64,000 nt of DNA from assembly GCF_024181225.1 (NCBI RefSeq), contig NZ_CP051198.1:620001-684000 (forward strand). Reading direction: 5' to 3'. The notes below the pieces were generated by a model that did no database searches, had not been told where the DNA came from, and saw only the letters and a list, made by a program, of their open reading frames with translations. The position numbers and the translations under genes were made by a program. This DNA is from Treponema sp. OMZ 787 (lineage in GTDB: Bacteria > Spirochaetota > Spirochaetia > Treponematales > Treponemataceae). Positions 45,781 through 54,563 of the stretch are shown here, one piece after another; the stretch's first letter is position 1, and every line of letters starts with the position of its first letter.

Positions 45781-46593
45781 TCACAGCTTTTCGATTTCTT
45801 CACGGCTTAAACCTGTAGCTTCTGCAATATTTTCAACCGATAAGCCTATCTTAAGCAAGTTTTTTGCGGTCTGCATTATTCCGTCAGCAAAGCCTTGAGC
45901 TATACCTTGCTGTATACCTTCTTGTATTCCTGCTTTCCAGCCATCATTCCGTGCATCCCTTTCAAATGAATTTATTAACATGTATTCCCTCCTCATTTCT
46001 TCGCTCATCTTTACTTCTTTTATCCGCCCCTCTATCTTTTGGATAAAATGGTCATCACTTACTTTACCGTTCATATACTGCAAAAAGTTTTTAAGTGCAG
46101 AACTCTCTTCTTTTTCAGCTGCCTTGCTGTTAATGATTATCTTTGTTATCCCGTCAGCAAGTTGTATATTTGTGTTTTCTGTGCATATTGTTTTAAAACT
46201 ATACACGGGGAGACCTTTACCAATATAATCAAAGGTGCAGAAGAAAATGATAAATGAATCAGGCAAATCTTCATAAGGCTGATTTTTCTCCAACACACTT
46301 ACGTCTATTGCCGATTGGTAGTAGCGTATACGCTTTGCTAGGTCATCTTTATTGATTGCCTGCATTTCCACATCGTAGATGGTGCCGTCACAGTCTTTAG
46401 CCCACACGTCAAAACGTACACCTTTTGCATTTCCTGCATCTGTTACTGTTTTTTGAAGCTGAATATCAGTTATAGTACCGATTTTATCGTGCAAGACAAT
46501 ATTTAAAAGCGTTTTGCAAATGTCAATATTCTCCATAACACGATAGAACATATAATCGTCGGTTATAGTAAGCTCGTCAAAACTTTTCCGCAT
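45781..46593 (-). CDS. Rpn-type PD-(D/E)XK nuclease family protein
   Basis: A 270-residue protein of the PDDEXK_2 transposase-like family: SFDELTITDDYMFYRVM at the start, then RFDVWAKDCDGTIYDVEMQA with the D-x(n)-E-x-Q nuclease signature, KRIRYYQSAID and the usual C-terminal Gly/Gln-rich stretch (GIQEGIQQGIAQGFADGIMQ) followed by a small helical end. Such proteins recur in many copies and have been linked to recombination or phage defence; real transposition is doubtful because no inverted repeats are seen. A good TATAAT and GGGGAGG precede the ATG. Confidence 0.88.
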   Translation of the reverse strand: MRKSFDELTITDDYMFYRVMENIDICKTLLNIVLHDKIGTITDIQLQKTVTDAGNAKGVRFDVWAKDCDGTIYDVEMQAINKDDLAKRIRYYQSAIDVSVLEKNQPYEDLPDSFIIFFCTFDYIGKGLPVYSFKTICTENTNIQLADGITKIIINSKAAEKEESSALKNFLQYMNGKVSDDHFIQKIEGRIKEVKMSEEMRREYMLINSFERDARNDGWKAGIQEGIQQGIAQGFADGIMQTAKNLLKIGLSVENIAEATGLSREEIEKL

Positions 46594-46681
46594 TTAGACC
46601 TCCCCATAGTTCTATTATACCAAAAAAACGCAAAAATTTCAATTATTGGTGTTTTGGAAAAAGAACCTATATATATAGATA

Positions 46682-47194
46682 TTACTTTCCCCTATTCTTC
46701 TTTAGAGCTTTTTTTATATCCTTGATTGCCCAGTCATAATGGCTGGCTGTTGCAGATACACAGTAGCTTCCGAGAGTTGTTGTTCCTGTCCAGTTAAAAC
46801 ATTTTTTTGAAAAAAGTTCATCATTCGAAAAAGTCTCGATGAGTTTCATAACGTCTTTATGAGTTTTTTTTAGCATTTTTTCGGCATCGGTATAAGAAGT
46901 ATCTTGATGCTTTTTCCAAAACTCAATATTCATTTCAGGATAAGTTTTCCAGTTATAAGGTGCAGGTAAAAAGGCTGCAGGCTTCCCTTTCGTGTTGGAT
47001 TTTATCCAATTCAATAAGAGGCAGTGCCACTCATAAAGATGAACCAACATATCGCGTACATTTTTATCGCGCTCGTTCGGATTTATATCGGCAGCTTTTT
47101 CTTCTTCGGTCATACCGTCAATTAAGCTCCATAGTTTTTCAAACTGCTCATTTGAAGCAAAAATCAAATCTTCTTTTGTTGTAGGTCTCGGCAT
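46682..47194 (-). CDS. ClbS/DfsB family four-helix protein
   Basis: The 170-residue product begins MPRPTTKEDLIFASNEQFEK and contains NVRDMLVHLYEWHCLLLNWI, FLPAPYNWKTYPEMN and TATASHYDWAIKDIKKALKK-like helices, the pattern of DUF1706. The family has a DinB-like fold. In E. coli ClbS protects against colibactin by hydrolysing its warhead, and DfsB relates to sulfur metabolism; here the role is not known, but protection against a reactive compound is one option. AGGAG precedes the ATG and a TATAAT lies about 35 bases upstream. A WYL regulator lies next to it. Confidence 0.85.
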   Translation of the reverse strand: MPRPTTKEDLIFASNEQFEKLWSLIDGMTEEEKAADINPNERDKNVRDMLVHLYEWHCLLLNWIKSNTKGKPAAFLPAPYNWKTYPEMNIEFWKKHQDTSYTDAEKMLKKTHKDVMKLIETFSNDELFSKKCFNWTGTTTLGSYCVSATASHYDWAIKDIKKALKKNRGK

Positions 47195-47270
47195 AGTTTA
47201 CTCCTATAAAAATATATAACCTATTATACTACGTAAACATGTCAGAATGTGTCAGGTTTGAAAAAATTAT

Positions 47271-48176
47271 TTAATTCTTTTTATGCTTTTTCATAATTTT
47301 TTCTGCAAGTTGGGCGATTTCTTCTTTTAAGCTTTTCGGCTCGAGGATTTCTACTTCGGTACCAAGTGACAGGATAAAACCGCAGACCCATGAATCAAAG
47401 GGGAGAGCTGCATTCAGGGTATACGAGCCGTCGGAATCCTTTGTAATAAGCTCCGGAGGAAATTCATCGTAGAGTCTGTAGACTGTTTTAGCGGTACATT
47501 TTAATTTAATGTTTGTAAGCGAAACCGGTGCAGCCTCTTTATGGTCAGGCATTTTATTCAGTAAGTCAGTACGGTTAAATGCCGTTAAAGTCTTTGTAAT
47601 AGAAAGAATACGGGTTAATCTGAAAAGCCTGTAATCGTTTTTTTCGGTACAATAGCACTCGGCATACCACGCCTTTGATTTATACAAAAATCGCAAGGGA
47701 TAAACCGTGCGCTCGCTTTTTTCTCCATAAGAGCTGATGTATTCCAGCTTGACGGCGCGGCATTCCAAAACCGCCTGCTTCAATGTTTCAAAAATGCCGT
47801 TACCGTTTTCACTTCCCCAAATTGAATAGTCGATTTTAACCCAGTCCGTATTTTTTTGAAAGATTGCAGATAAACGGTTCAAAATGGATTCGGTGTGTAT
47901 CTCATCGATTGGTGAAAGGCATTGCAGTGCAAGCAGAATTTTTTCCTGCTCTTCTTTTGTTAAAATCGATTTATTGATTGTGTAGCTTTCATCGATAAAA
48001 ATACCGCCGCCTGTTCCCTGCATTGTATATACGGGGATTCCTGCGGTACTTAAAATATCCATATCGCGGTAAATAGTACGTACCGATACTCCGAATTTTT
48101 TTGCAAGCTCCTGTGCAGTTGTCTGCTTCCGGTTGAGAAGAATGAATACGATTTCAAAAAGTCTTTCAGCGCGCAT
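47271..48176 (-). CDS. YafY-type transcriptional regulator (HTH + WYL)
   Basis: The 301-residue protein has an N-terminal HTH (RLFEIVFILLNRKQTTAQEL, FGVSVRTIYRDMDILSTAGI), a linker, and a WYL domain (about 135-215) with LRFLYKSKAWYAECYC and DYRLFRLTRILSI, followed by a C-terminal WCX-like part. WYL domains sense small molecules or nucleic acid. It is transcribed toward the ClbS-like gene (76 bases downstream) and might control it or itself. No ribosome-binding site is visible. Confidence 0.92.
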   Translation of the reverse strand: MRAERLFEIVFILLNRKQTTAQELAKKFGVSVRTIYRDMDILSTAGIPVYTMQGTGGGIFIDESYTINKSILTKEEQEKILLALQCLSPIDEIHTESILNRLSAIFQKNTDWVKIDYSIWGSENGNGIFETLKQAVLECRAVKLEYISSYGEKSERTVYPLRFLYKSKAWYAECYCTEKNDYRLFRLTRILSITKTLTAFNRTDLLNKMPDHKEAAPVSLTNIKLKCTAKTVYRLYDEFPPELITKDSDGSYTLNAALPFDSWVCGFILSLGTEVEILEPKSLKEEIAQLAEKIMKKHKKN

Positions 48177-48247
48177 GGTTAAATCTAAAACAGTCCGGAG
48201 CAGGTTGTTATGTGTTTTCTATATTTTGTGCTCCACGAACCAGTCTT

Positions 48248-48595
48248 TTATTTTTCTTGTTTTATCTTGCCTGAAGCTATTTCAAATCCAAAATTAATTA
48301 GTTCCTCTTGAGTATAATTCAAATCAATTCCATTTATTTTAAGAAAAATCAATGATAAATGGATGCCTATTCTTTTATTTCCATCTAAAAAAGGATGATT
48401 TTCAATTAGTGAATAACAAAGTTGAGCTGCCTTATTTAAAGTCGATGGATATAATTCTTTTCCATCAAAAGTTTGAAATATTGATTTTAGGCTTGAGTCC
48501 AAAAGATTTAATTCCCGAACTCCATGTACTCCTCCGGTTTTTGTAATTAAAGATGAATGAATTTTTAAAACCTGTTCTTCCGAGAAGAAATTCAT
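48248..48595 (-). CDS. doc: Doc-type toxin (Fic fold)
   Basis: A 115-residue protein of Doc length. The active-site motif is HPFLDGNKRIGIHL (HxFxDGNKR), and the N-terminal VHGVRELNLLDSSL matches the R-x-x-x-LLDSAL-like segment of Doc. Doc phosphorylates EF-Tu and stops translation. Its start overlaps the stop of the 67-residue gene upstream by 4 bases, the standard antitoxin-toxin arrangement. Confidence 0.92.
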   Translation of the reverse strand: MNFFSEEQVLKIHSSLITKTGGVHGVRELNLLDSSLKSIFQTFDGKELYPSTLNKAAQLCYSLIENHPFLDGNKRIGIHLSLIFLKINGIDLNYTQEELINFGFEIASGKIKQEK

Positions 48596-48795
48596 TTTGC
48601 CAATTCCTGATAGGCTTTCATATTTTTGGTAATTATTGAATCGGAAATTTCAGATAGTTGCTGGTTAGGAATAGTATCATAACAATTATCTTCATCTAAA
48701 ATGGTAATTATCACTTTTCTCCCGTTATATTGGTCAAGTACACAATCTTTTATATAAACAGTATTATCTTGAATTATTCCTGTCGTTGCAAACAT
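48592..48795 (-). CDS. Antitoxin partner of the Doc toxin
   Basis: The 67-residue protein begins with a small AbrB/Phd-like beta segment (MFATTGIIQDNTVYIKDCVL, then NGRKVIITILDED) and ends with a helical SEISDSIITKNMKAYQELAK, suitable to cover the Doc active site. I base the antitoxin call mostly on size, gene order and the 4-base overlap with doc. AGGAGG precedes the ATG and TATAGT lies about 30 bases upstream. Confidence 0.8.
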   Translation of the reverse strand: MFATTGIIQDNTVYIKDCVLDQYNGRKVIITILDEDNCYDTIPNQQLSEISDSIITKNMKAYQELAK

Positions 48796-49199
48796 AAGAC
48801 ACCTCCTGTATTACTATAGCATATTTTTCAATTATCTTCCAGCAATAAATAATATTTTATTTACCGAATTAACAATTACATTTGTTATATTTGAGTATAG
48901 TATTAACATAATATTAAATTAAATCGTAATGCAAGCTGCATTTAGATTCTGTAAGCTGTCAAGAAAATAAAAAACCCGACAGGTAAAAGGAGGAGAAAAA
49001 CCTGCCGGGAAACTGCAAAGGAGGTATATTGAATTATTTGTTGTCGTTCAACATACACTAAACAAAACTATTTAGGCACTTTTAGTTACAAAAAAATTTG
49101 AAAATTTAAGAGAAATTTTTAAATTTTTGTTTAAAAATAGGCTTTTTTTTAGAAAAAACTTTTTCTAAAGGTTTATTCTAAAAATACCGATAAGAAAAT
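48796..49199. other. 404-base gene-free interval with an unusual inverted repeat
   Basis: No gene is seen. At 48975-48984 and 49000-49009 CCCGACAGGT faces ACCTGCCGGG (10 pairs with one G-U), with a purine-rich loop (AAAAGGAGGAGAAAA). Soon after, AAAGGAGG (49017-49024) precedes a TTG that opens only 10 codons. The rest is AT-rich, with many A and T runs just before the OmpA-like gene. The hairpin lacks a T-run, so it is not an ordinary terminator; a structured leader or small RNA is possible. Confidence 0.45.
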
Positions 49200-50468
49200 G
49201 TGAAATACCGTATTTTTAAGAATAATATTTTAAAAAAACTCGTCTTGTTAGTGTTTATCTTGTGTTTTTCTCTCCTTTTTGCTCAAGAAGATGAGAAAAA
49301 CAACGAATTCCTCTTTAAATTTAAATTTATTGATGGCGATGCTTATAAAGTTCACTCTGTTGTAGATGAAAAAGTCTATGTAAACGGAAAATTTCATCAT
49401 CAAGCCCATATTATCAATAGAATTGAGGTAGAAGTTTCGGATATACAGCCAGCTGAGGCAGATGAACCTGCCTCAGCTCTTTTTTCATGTATGTTTATGA
49501 CAAGCGAGCAAAATTCCAACAAAACATTTGACTGGTCCCGCAATTACCCAAGCGTATTTAGGCGTGATGAGGCAGGGTTTTATTCTATCGGCGATGAATA
49601 TTTTATGCCTGTTGTACGGAATGTGCCGGCATTTCCTAATTATCCCGTTAAGCCGGGTGATACATGGCAGGGAGAAGGCTTTGAAGCCCATGATTTTAGG
49701 GATGCCTTCGGTATTGAAAAGCCCTTTACCTTTCCGTTTGAAGTTGAGTATCAATACATAGGTCTTGCAGAAATAGATGGGCAAACCTACCGCCACATAA
49801 CGGCAAGCTACGACTTAAATCACCTTGTTCCGCAAGAGGTTCTTAAAAATTATAAGGGCAAAATAGATGTTCCTATAAAAATTTTAGGCAAATCGAGGCA
49901 AAATCTATATTGGGATGAAGAACGAGGAAACCTCTTTTGCTACAATGAAGAATTTAATATCAAAATGTTCCTTTATTCAGGCTACACCTATGACTTTATA
50001 GGGACTGCAAGAGCAGAAGTAATTGAAGTAAAAAAAATTGATACAAGCACTGAAGAAGAAATAAAAAAGAGCGTTGAGGATTTAAACCTTGAAAATACCA
50101 CCATCGAAAAAACAGATGAGGGCTTAACAATCAGCATCGAAAATATTCAGTTTTTGCCCAATTCGGCTGTCTTAAGGGATAGCGAAAAAGAAAAATTAAA
50201 AAAGATAGGTGAAATCCTTTCAAAGTTCTCCGATAGAGAATTATTAATTTCAGGGCATACGGCCTTAGCAGGAACCGAAAAAGAAAGGCAAAAGCTTTCA
50301 GAAGAGAGGGCTGCCGCCGTAGCTAATTATCTTATTGAGCTGGGCGTGCAAGAGAGGGAACATGTTTATACCCGCGGTTTCGGAGCCCGACGGCCCGTTG
50401 CAGCAAATAATTCGCCTGAGAACATGGCTAAAAACAGGCGTGTAGAAATAACTATTTTGGATAAATAA
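49200..50468 (+). CDS. OmpA-family outer-membrane protein
   Basis: The 422-residue product has a signal peptide (LKKLVLLVFILCFSLLFAQ, cleavage after about residue 29), a beta-rich N-terminal domain (about 30-290) of unknown type, and a C-terminal OmpA peptidoglycan-binding domain: IQFLPNSAVLRDSEKEKLKK, ILSKFSDRELLISGHTALAG, EERAAAVANYLIELGVQ and NRRVEITIL, with the Asp/Arg pair that holds the peptidoglycan diaminopimelate (or ornithine in treponemes). It ties the envelope to the cell wall. The GTG start is weak (no clear ribosome-binding site) and the true start might differ by a few codons. Confidence 0.9.
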   Translation: MKYRIFKNNILKKLVLLVFILCFSLLFAQEDEKNNEFLFKFKFIDGDAYKVHSVVDEKVYVNGKFHHQAHIINRIEVEVSDIQPAEADEPASALFSCMFMTSEQNSNKTFDWSRNYPSVFRRDEAGFYSIGDEYFMPVVRNVPAFPNYPVKPGDTWQGEGFEAHDFRDAFGIEKPFTFPFEVEYQYIGLAEIDGQTYRHITASYDLNHLVPQEVLKNYKGKIDVPIKILGKSRQNLYWDEERGNLFCYNEEFNIKMFLYSGYTYDFIGTARAEVIEVKKIDTSTEEEIKKSVEDLNLENTTIEKTDEGLTISIENIQFLPNSAVLRDSEKEKLKKIGEILSKFSDRELLISGHTALAGTEKERQKLSEERAAAVANYLIELGVQEREHVYTRGFGARRPVAANNSPENMAKNRRVEITILDK

Positions 50469-50774
50469 TTATTCTAGACGGATATTTGGCTATACAACAG
50501 CCAATCAAATGTATATATGAATTTCATATTACAATTTATATGTATTGACAACTTGTACACTAACACTTGACAAGTATCCTTTTATCTTACTTATGATTCG
50601 TATCATGAATGTCTTTTTTAATTGAATCAAATCCAGCAGAAGATAAGCGGGGTCCTTAGGCGATTGCAAGCCGGCGTAGCAATCCAAGCCCCTAAGCGGT
50701 TCTTTTGAAAGAAGAGGGGGTGAGGGGGAGAGGAAAAACTTTTATCCGAAAAAGTTTTCCTTTCCCCCTAAGTT
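50469..50774. other. 306-base gene-free interval with two structured elements
   Basis: No gene is seen. It holds TTGACAACTTGT and CACTTGACAAG (50545-50576), a short palindrome ATGATTCGTATCAT (about 50591-50604), a GC-rich inverted repeat at 50655-50696 (CTTAGG and GATTGC facing GCAATC and CCTAAG) and the long hairpin listed separately. Confidence 0.5.
50724..50768 (-). terminator. Long hairpin downstream of nifJ
   Basis: Bases 50724-50743 pair with 50750-50768 over about 19 positions with one bulged A and one G-U, loop ATCCGA; the outer part is GGGGGA/TCCCCC. It begins 7 bases after the nifJ stop (read on the minus strand). No T-run follows, so it may protect the 3' end or stop RNA polymerase only in part. 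Confidence 0.6.
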
Positions 50775-53700
50775 TTAGAAGGGCCTGTCAGCCAAATACT
50801 TGTACTCCTGCCACTGCCTCTTAGCCTTAGCAACAGCCTTATCCAAGAGCATTTGAGCTCGCTCAGGATCGGCGTTCTTTAAGGTCTTGAAGCGGACTTC
50901 TTTGTACATAAAGTCGGCAAGATTAAAGTCGGGTTCCTTGCTGTCAAGCTGGAAGGGGTTTTTGCCCTGCTCGACAAGTCTCGGATCGTATCTGTAAAGA
51001 GGCCATAAACCGCAGGTTACAGCTTCTTTTTGGTTTGTCATACCCTTGGTCATGTTGATACCATGGTTGATACAGTGACTGTAAGCGATGATAATCGAAG
51101 GTCCGTCATAGCTTTCGGCTTCGCGGAAGGCCTTGATTACCTGGCTCATGTTTGCACCCATCGAAATGTGGGCAACATAAACATAGCCGTAGCTCATAGC
51201 CATCATACCCAAATCTTTTTTGCTTATATCCTTACCGGAAGCGGCAAATTTTGCAACGGCACCGATAGGTGTTGCCTTTGACATCTGTCCGCCGGTATTT
51301 GAGTAAACCTCAGTGTCCATTACAAGAACATTGATGTTTTTGCCTGAGGCAAGAACGTGATCCAAACCGCCGTAACCGATATCGTAAGCCCATCCGTCTC
51401 CTCCGAGGATCCAAACGGAGCGTTTGATAAAGTGGTCGGTTAAAGAGTCCAATTCCTTGGCCAACTCGTCTTTTGAACCGGCTAGCTCTTTTTTGAGCTC
51501 TGCAACGAAGCTTCTCTGATCTTCGATAGCGGCATCATCCTCTTGAGTGTTATTGAGAATCTTGTCGATTACACCGGCTGCAATTCCCTTTTCCTTTACC
51601 TTAGCGGCAACTTCACGGGCATAGACAGCGAGCTTATCGCTTGTTAATCTCATACCATAACCGAACTCTGCTGCATCTTCAAACAGTGAGTTAGACCATG
51701 CAGGTCCTCTTCCGTCGCATCGTTTTGCATAGGGTGTGGTAGGCAAGTTTCCGCCGTAGATTGAAGAACAGCCTGTTGCGTTTGCAATAATGGCTCTGTC
51801 GCCGAAAAGCTGTGAAAGAAGTTTTACATAGGGAGTTTCACCGCAGCCTGCACAAGCTCCGGAGAACTCGAAGAGCGGGCGCTTCATGCCGATACCCTTG
51901 GGAACGCTCAAGTTAAGTTTCTTTACATCCGGATCCGGAATATCATTGAAGAAGAAGTCCCAGTTAGCAGCTTCCTGCTTTCTGTTTTCAACAAAGTTTT
52001 CCATGTTGATAGCCTTGATTTCGGGATTTTCCTTGGACTTTGCAGGACACTGCTGAACGCAAAGACCGCAGCCTGTACAATCTTCAACCGAAACCTGAAT
52101 CGTGAACTTGGAGCCTTCAAATTCCTTGCCCTTATAGTCGCAAGATTTAAAGCCTTGGGGTGCCTTTGCCAAGAGAGAGCCGTCATAAGCCTTCATTCGG
52201 ATACAGGCATGAGGACAAACAACAGTACACTGACCGCACTGAATACAGATATCGCTCTTCCAGATCGGAACATGTTCTGCGATAGCCCTCTTTTCATATT
52301 GAGTTGTGGCTGTCGGGAAGGTTCCGTCTTCAGGCATTTCACTTACTTTGATGTCGTCACCTTTTTGGATAGCAACCTTGCCCAAAACATTCTTTACAAA
52401 GTCGGGTGCATTGCCGGTGATTGCAGGGTGCATCTTGAGCTTGCTTGTTGCTGTCTTGGGATAGTCAACTTTTTCAACTCCTTCAAGAGCCATATCTATA
52501 GTTTTGATGTTCTTTTGAACAATTTCGGGGCCTTTCTTTCCGTAGGACTTTTCGATGAATTTTTTGATTAGGTCTACGGCTTCGGCTTCAGGCAAGATTC
52601 CGAAGATTTTGAAGAAGGCTGTCTGCATAACAACGTTGATTCGGTTACCCATGCCGGCATTTTCTGCAATCTTGATAGCATCGATTACGTAAAATTTTGC
52701 TTCTTTTTCGATAATCTGCTTTTGAACCTCGATGGGCATATTATCCCAAATCTCGTTCTTTCCGTAAGGAGCGTTCAAGAGGAAGGTTCCGCCTTTTTTG
52801 AGGCTGTGGAGCATATCGTAGGTTTCAAGATAGCTGAACTTATGGCAGGCAACGAAGTCTGCATTTGTAATTAAGTAGGGCTTTCGGATTGAGTGTTTTC
52901 CGAATCTCAAGTGAGAAATCGTAAAACCGCCCGATTTTTTACTGTCATAGGAGAAGTAGGCCTGAGCCTTGTTGTCTGTAGCTTCACCGATGATCTTAAT
53001 TGAGTTCTTGTTTGCACCTACAGTACCGTCTGAACCCAAACCGAAGAACATAGCCTGATGCATGTCTTTATCTTCAAGTTTGAAGTTGGGATCGTACTTG
53101 ATGCTTGTGTTTGTAACATCATCTTCGATACCTACAGAGAAGTTGGACTTCTTCTCGCCTTCGAGGTTGTCGAATACACCCTTAACCATGGCCGGTGTGA
53201 ATTCTTTTGAACCTAGACCGTAGCGTCCGCCGATGATAACGGGATAGTGGGTAAAGGGGCACTTTTTTGCAGCCTGCATTTCGCCGATGGCTGTTCTTAC
53301 ATCTTCGTAGAGGGGTTCACCGAGAGAACCGGGTTCCTTACATCTGTCAAGAACTGCGATGCCCTTTACTGTTGCAGGAAGGGCCTTTACAAAGTGTTCG
53401 GCACTGAAAGGTCTGTAAAGCCTTACTTTTAAAAGACCGTATTTTCCGCCCTTGGCATTGAGCTCATCTACCGTTTCTTCAACAGTGTCGGCTCCGGAGC
53501 CCATTATGATGATAACCTGCTCGGCATCCTTTGCTCCATAATAGTCGTAAAGATGATATTGTCTTCCCGTAAGTTTTGCATACTTATCCATTTGTTTTTG
53601 AACAATTTCGGGAGTAGCAAGGTAGTATTTGTTTACGGCTTCACGGCCCTGGAAGTAAATATCAGGGTTTTGTGCTGTTCCGCGAAGCTCGGGATTTTCA

Positions 53701-54335
53701 GGGGTTAAACCGCGTTTTCGGTGAGCTCTGACAAGTTCATCGCTTACCATTTGGCGCATGATATCGTAAGAAACTTCTTCAATTTTTTGCACTTCGTGCG
53801 AAGTTCTAAATCCGTCAAAGAAGTGGAGGAAGGGTACTCTTGCTTCCAATGTGGCTGCATGGGAAATAATGGCAAGATCCATAACTTCCTGTACCGAGTT
53901 GGATGCTAACATAGCCCAACCTGTCTGGCGGCAAGCCATTACGTCTTGGTGATCTCCGAAGATTGAAAGAGCACTGCAAGCTACGGCACGGGCAGCAATG
54001 TGGAAAACAGTGCTGGTCAATTCACCGGCTATTTTGTACATATTCGGAATCATTAAGAGCAAGCCCTGAGATGCGGTAAATGTTGAAGAGAGAGCTCCTG
54101 TTGTCAAGGCTCCGTGTACGGCACCTGCAGCTCCTCCTTCAGATTGAAGCTCAACAACATCGGGGACAGTACCCCAAATATTTTCTCTTCCGCGGGCTGA
54201 ATATTCATCAGCGACCTCACCCATCGGACTTGACGGTGTAATCGGGTAAATGGCAATTACCTCGCTTAAGGCGTGGGCAACGTGACCGGCAGCAGTATTA
54301 CCGTCGATCATTACAAGTTTTTTTTCTTGGCTCAT
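50775..54335 (-). CDS. nifJ: Pyruvate:ferredoxin (flavodoxin) oxidoreductase
   Basis: The 1186-residue single-chain enzyme is of normal length. Domain order: pyrimidine-binding domain starting with VIAIYPITPSSPMGEVADEY, the gamma-type middle domain (GLGSDGTVGANKNSIKIIGE), a ferredoxin domain with two 4Fe-4S motifs (CIQCGQCTVVCPHAC and CTGCGLCVQQCPAKS), and the thiamine diphosphate domain with FSGACAGCGETPYVKLLSQL and WILGGDGWAYDIGYGGLDHV. It oxidises pyruvate to acetyl-CoA and reduces ferredoxin or flavodoxin, the key energy step of the anaerobe. AAGGACG precedes the ATG. Confidence 0.98.
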   Translation of the reverse strand: MSQEKKLVMIDGNTAAGHVAHALSEVIAIYPITPSSPMGEVADEYSARGRENIWGTVPDVVELQSEGGAAGAVHGALTTGALSSTFTASQGLLLMIPNMYKIAGELTSTVFHIAARAVACSALSIFGDHQDVMACRQTGWAMLASNSVQEVMDLAIISHAATLEARVPFLHFFDGFRTSHEVQKIEEVSYDIMRQMVSDELVRAHRKRGLTPENPELRGTAQNPDIYFQGREAVNKYYLATPEIVQKQMDKYAKLTGRQYHLYDYYGAKDAEQVIIIMGSGADTVEETVDELNAKGGKYGLLKVRLYRPFSAEHFVKALPATVKGIAVLDRCKEPGSLGEPLYEDVRTAIGEMQAAKKCPFTHYPVIIGGRYGLGSKEFTPAMVKGVFDNLEGEKKSNFSVGIEDDVTNTSIKYDPNFKLEDKDMHQAMFFGLGSDGTVGANKNSIKIIGEATDNKAQAYFSYDSKKSGGFTISHLRFGKHSIRKPYLITNADFVACHKFSYLETYDMLHSLKKGGTFLLNAPYGKNEIWDNMPIEVQKQIIEKEAKFYVIDAIKIAENAGMGNRINVVMQTAFFKIFGILPEAEAVDLIKKFIEKSYGKKGPEIVQKNIKTIDMALEGVEKVDYPKTATSKLKMHPAITGNAPDFVKNVLGKVAIQKGDDIKVSEMPEDGTFPTATTQYEKRAIAEHVPIWKSDICIQCGQCTVVCPHACIRMKAYDGSLLAKAPQGFKSCDYKGKEFEGSKFTIQVSVEDCTGCGLCVQQCPAKSKENPEIKAINMENFVENRKQEAANWDFFFNDIPDPDVKKLNLSVPKGIGMKRPLFEFSGACAGCGETPYVKLLSQLFGDRAIIANATGCSSIYGGNLPTTPYAKRCDGRGPAWSNSLFEDAAEFGYGMRLTSDKLAVYAREVAAKVKEKGIAAGVIDKILNNTQEDDAAIEDQRSFVAELKKELAGSKDELAKELDSLTDHFIKRSVWILGGDGWAYDIGYGGLDHVLASGKNINVLVMDTEVYSNTGGQMSKATPIGAVAKFAASGKDISKKDLGMMAMSYGYVYVAHISMGANMSQVIKAFREAESYDGPSIIIAYSHCINHGINMTKGMTNQKEAVTCGLWPLYRYDPRLVEQGKNPFQLDSKEPDFNLADFMYKEVRFKTLKNADPERAQMLLDKAVAKAKRQWQEYKYLADRPF

Positions 54336-54563
54336 AAAAACCGTCCTTATAAAAGTATTAGGGATTATTCAAGCCGATTATATAAAGGAAAAAATATGAT
54401 TAAAAAGCATACTGCATATAACGGAAATGAACAGTCCCGAAAATCTAATTTATCATAAACTTTATATTTTTTCAAGAGCGTAAAGCATATTATGGAAAAA
54501 TGAGTCAATATGCTCAATTGACTAAAATCGTTTTTTTATGTACAATAATAAATTGAGGATATT

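Noticed and set aside
45781-46593. Insertion sequence around the Rpn-type gene
   Set aside because: No terminal inverted repeats or target duplications could be found at either side.
49029-49061. Ten-codon TTG ORF after AGGAGG
   Set aside because: Too short and unconserved as far as can be seen to list as a gene; kept only as part of the structured interval.
51030-53909. Plus-strand ORFs of 60-140 codons opposite nifJ
   Set aside because: They are shadows of the strongly conserved nifJ reading frame; no promoters, binding sites or known motifs.
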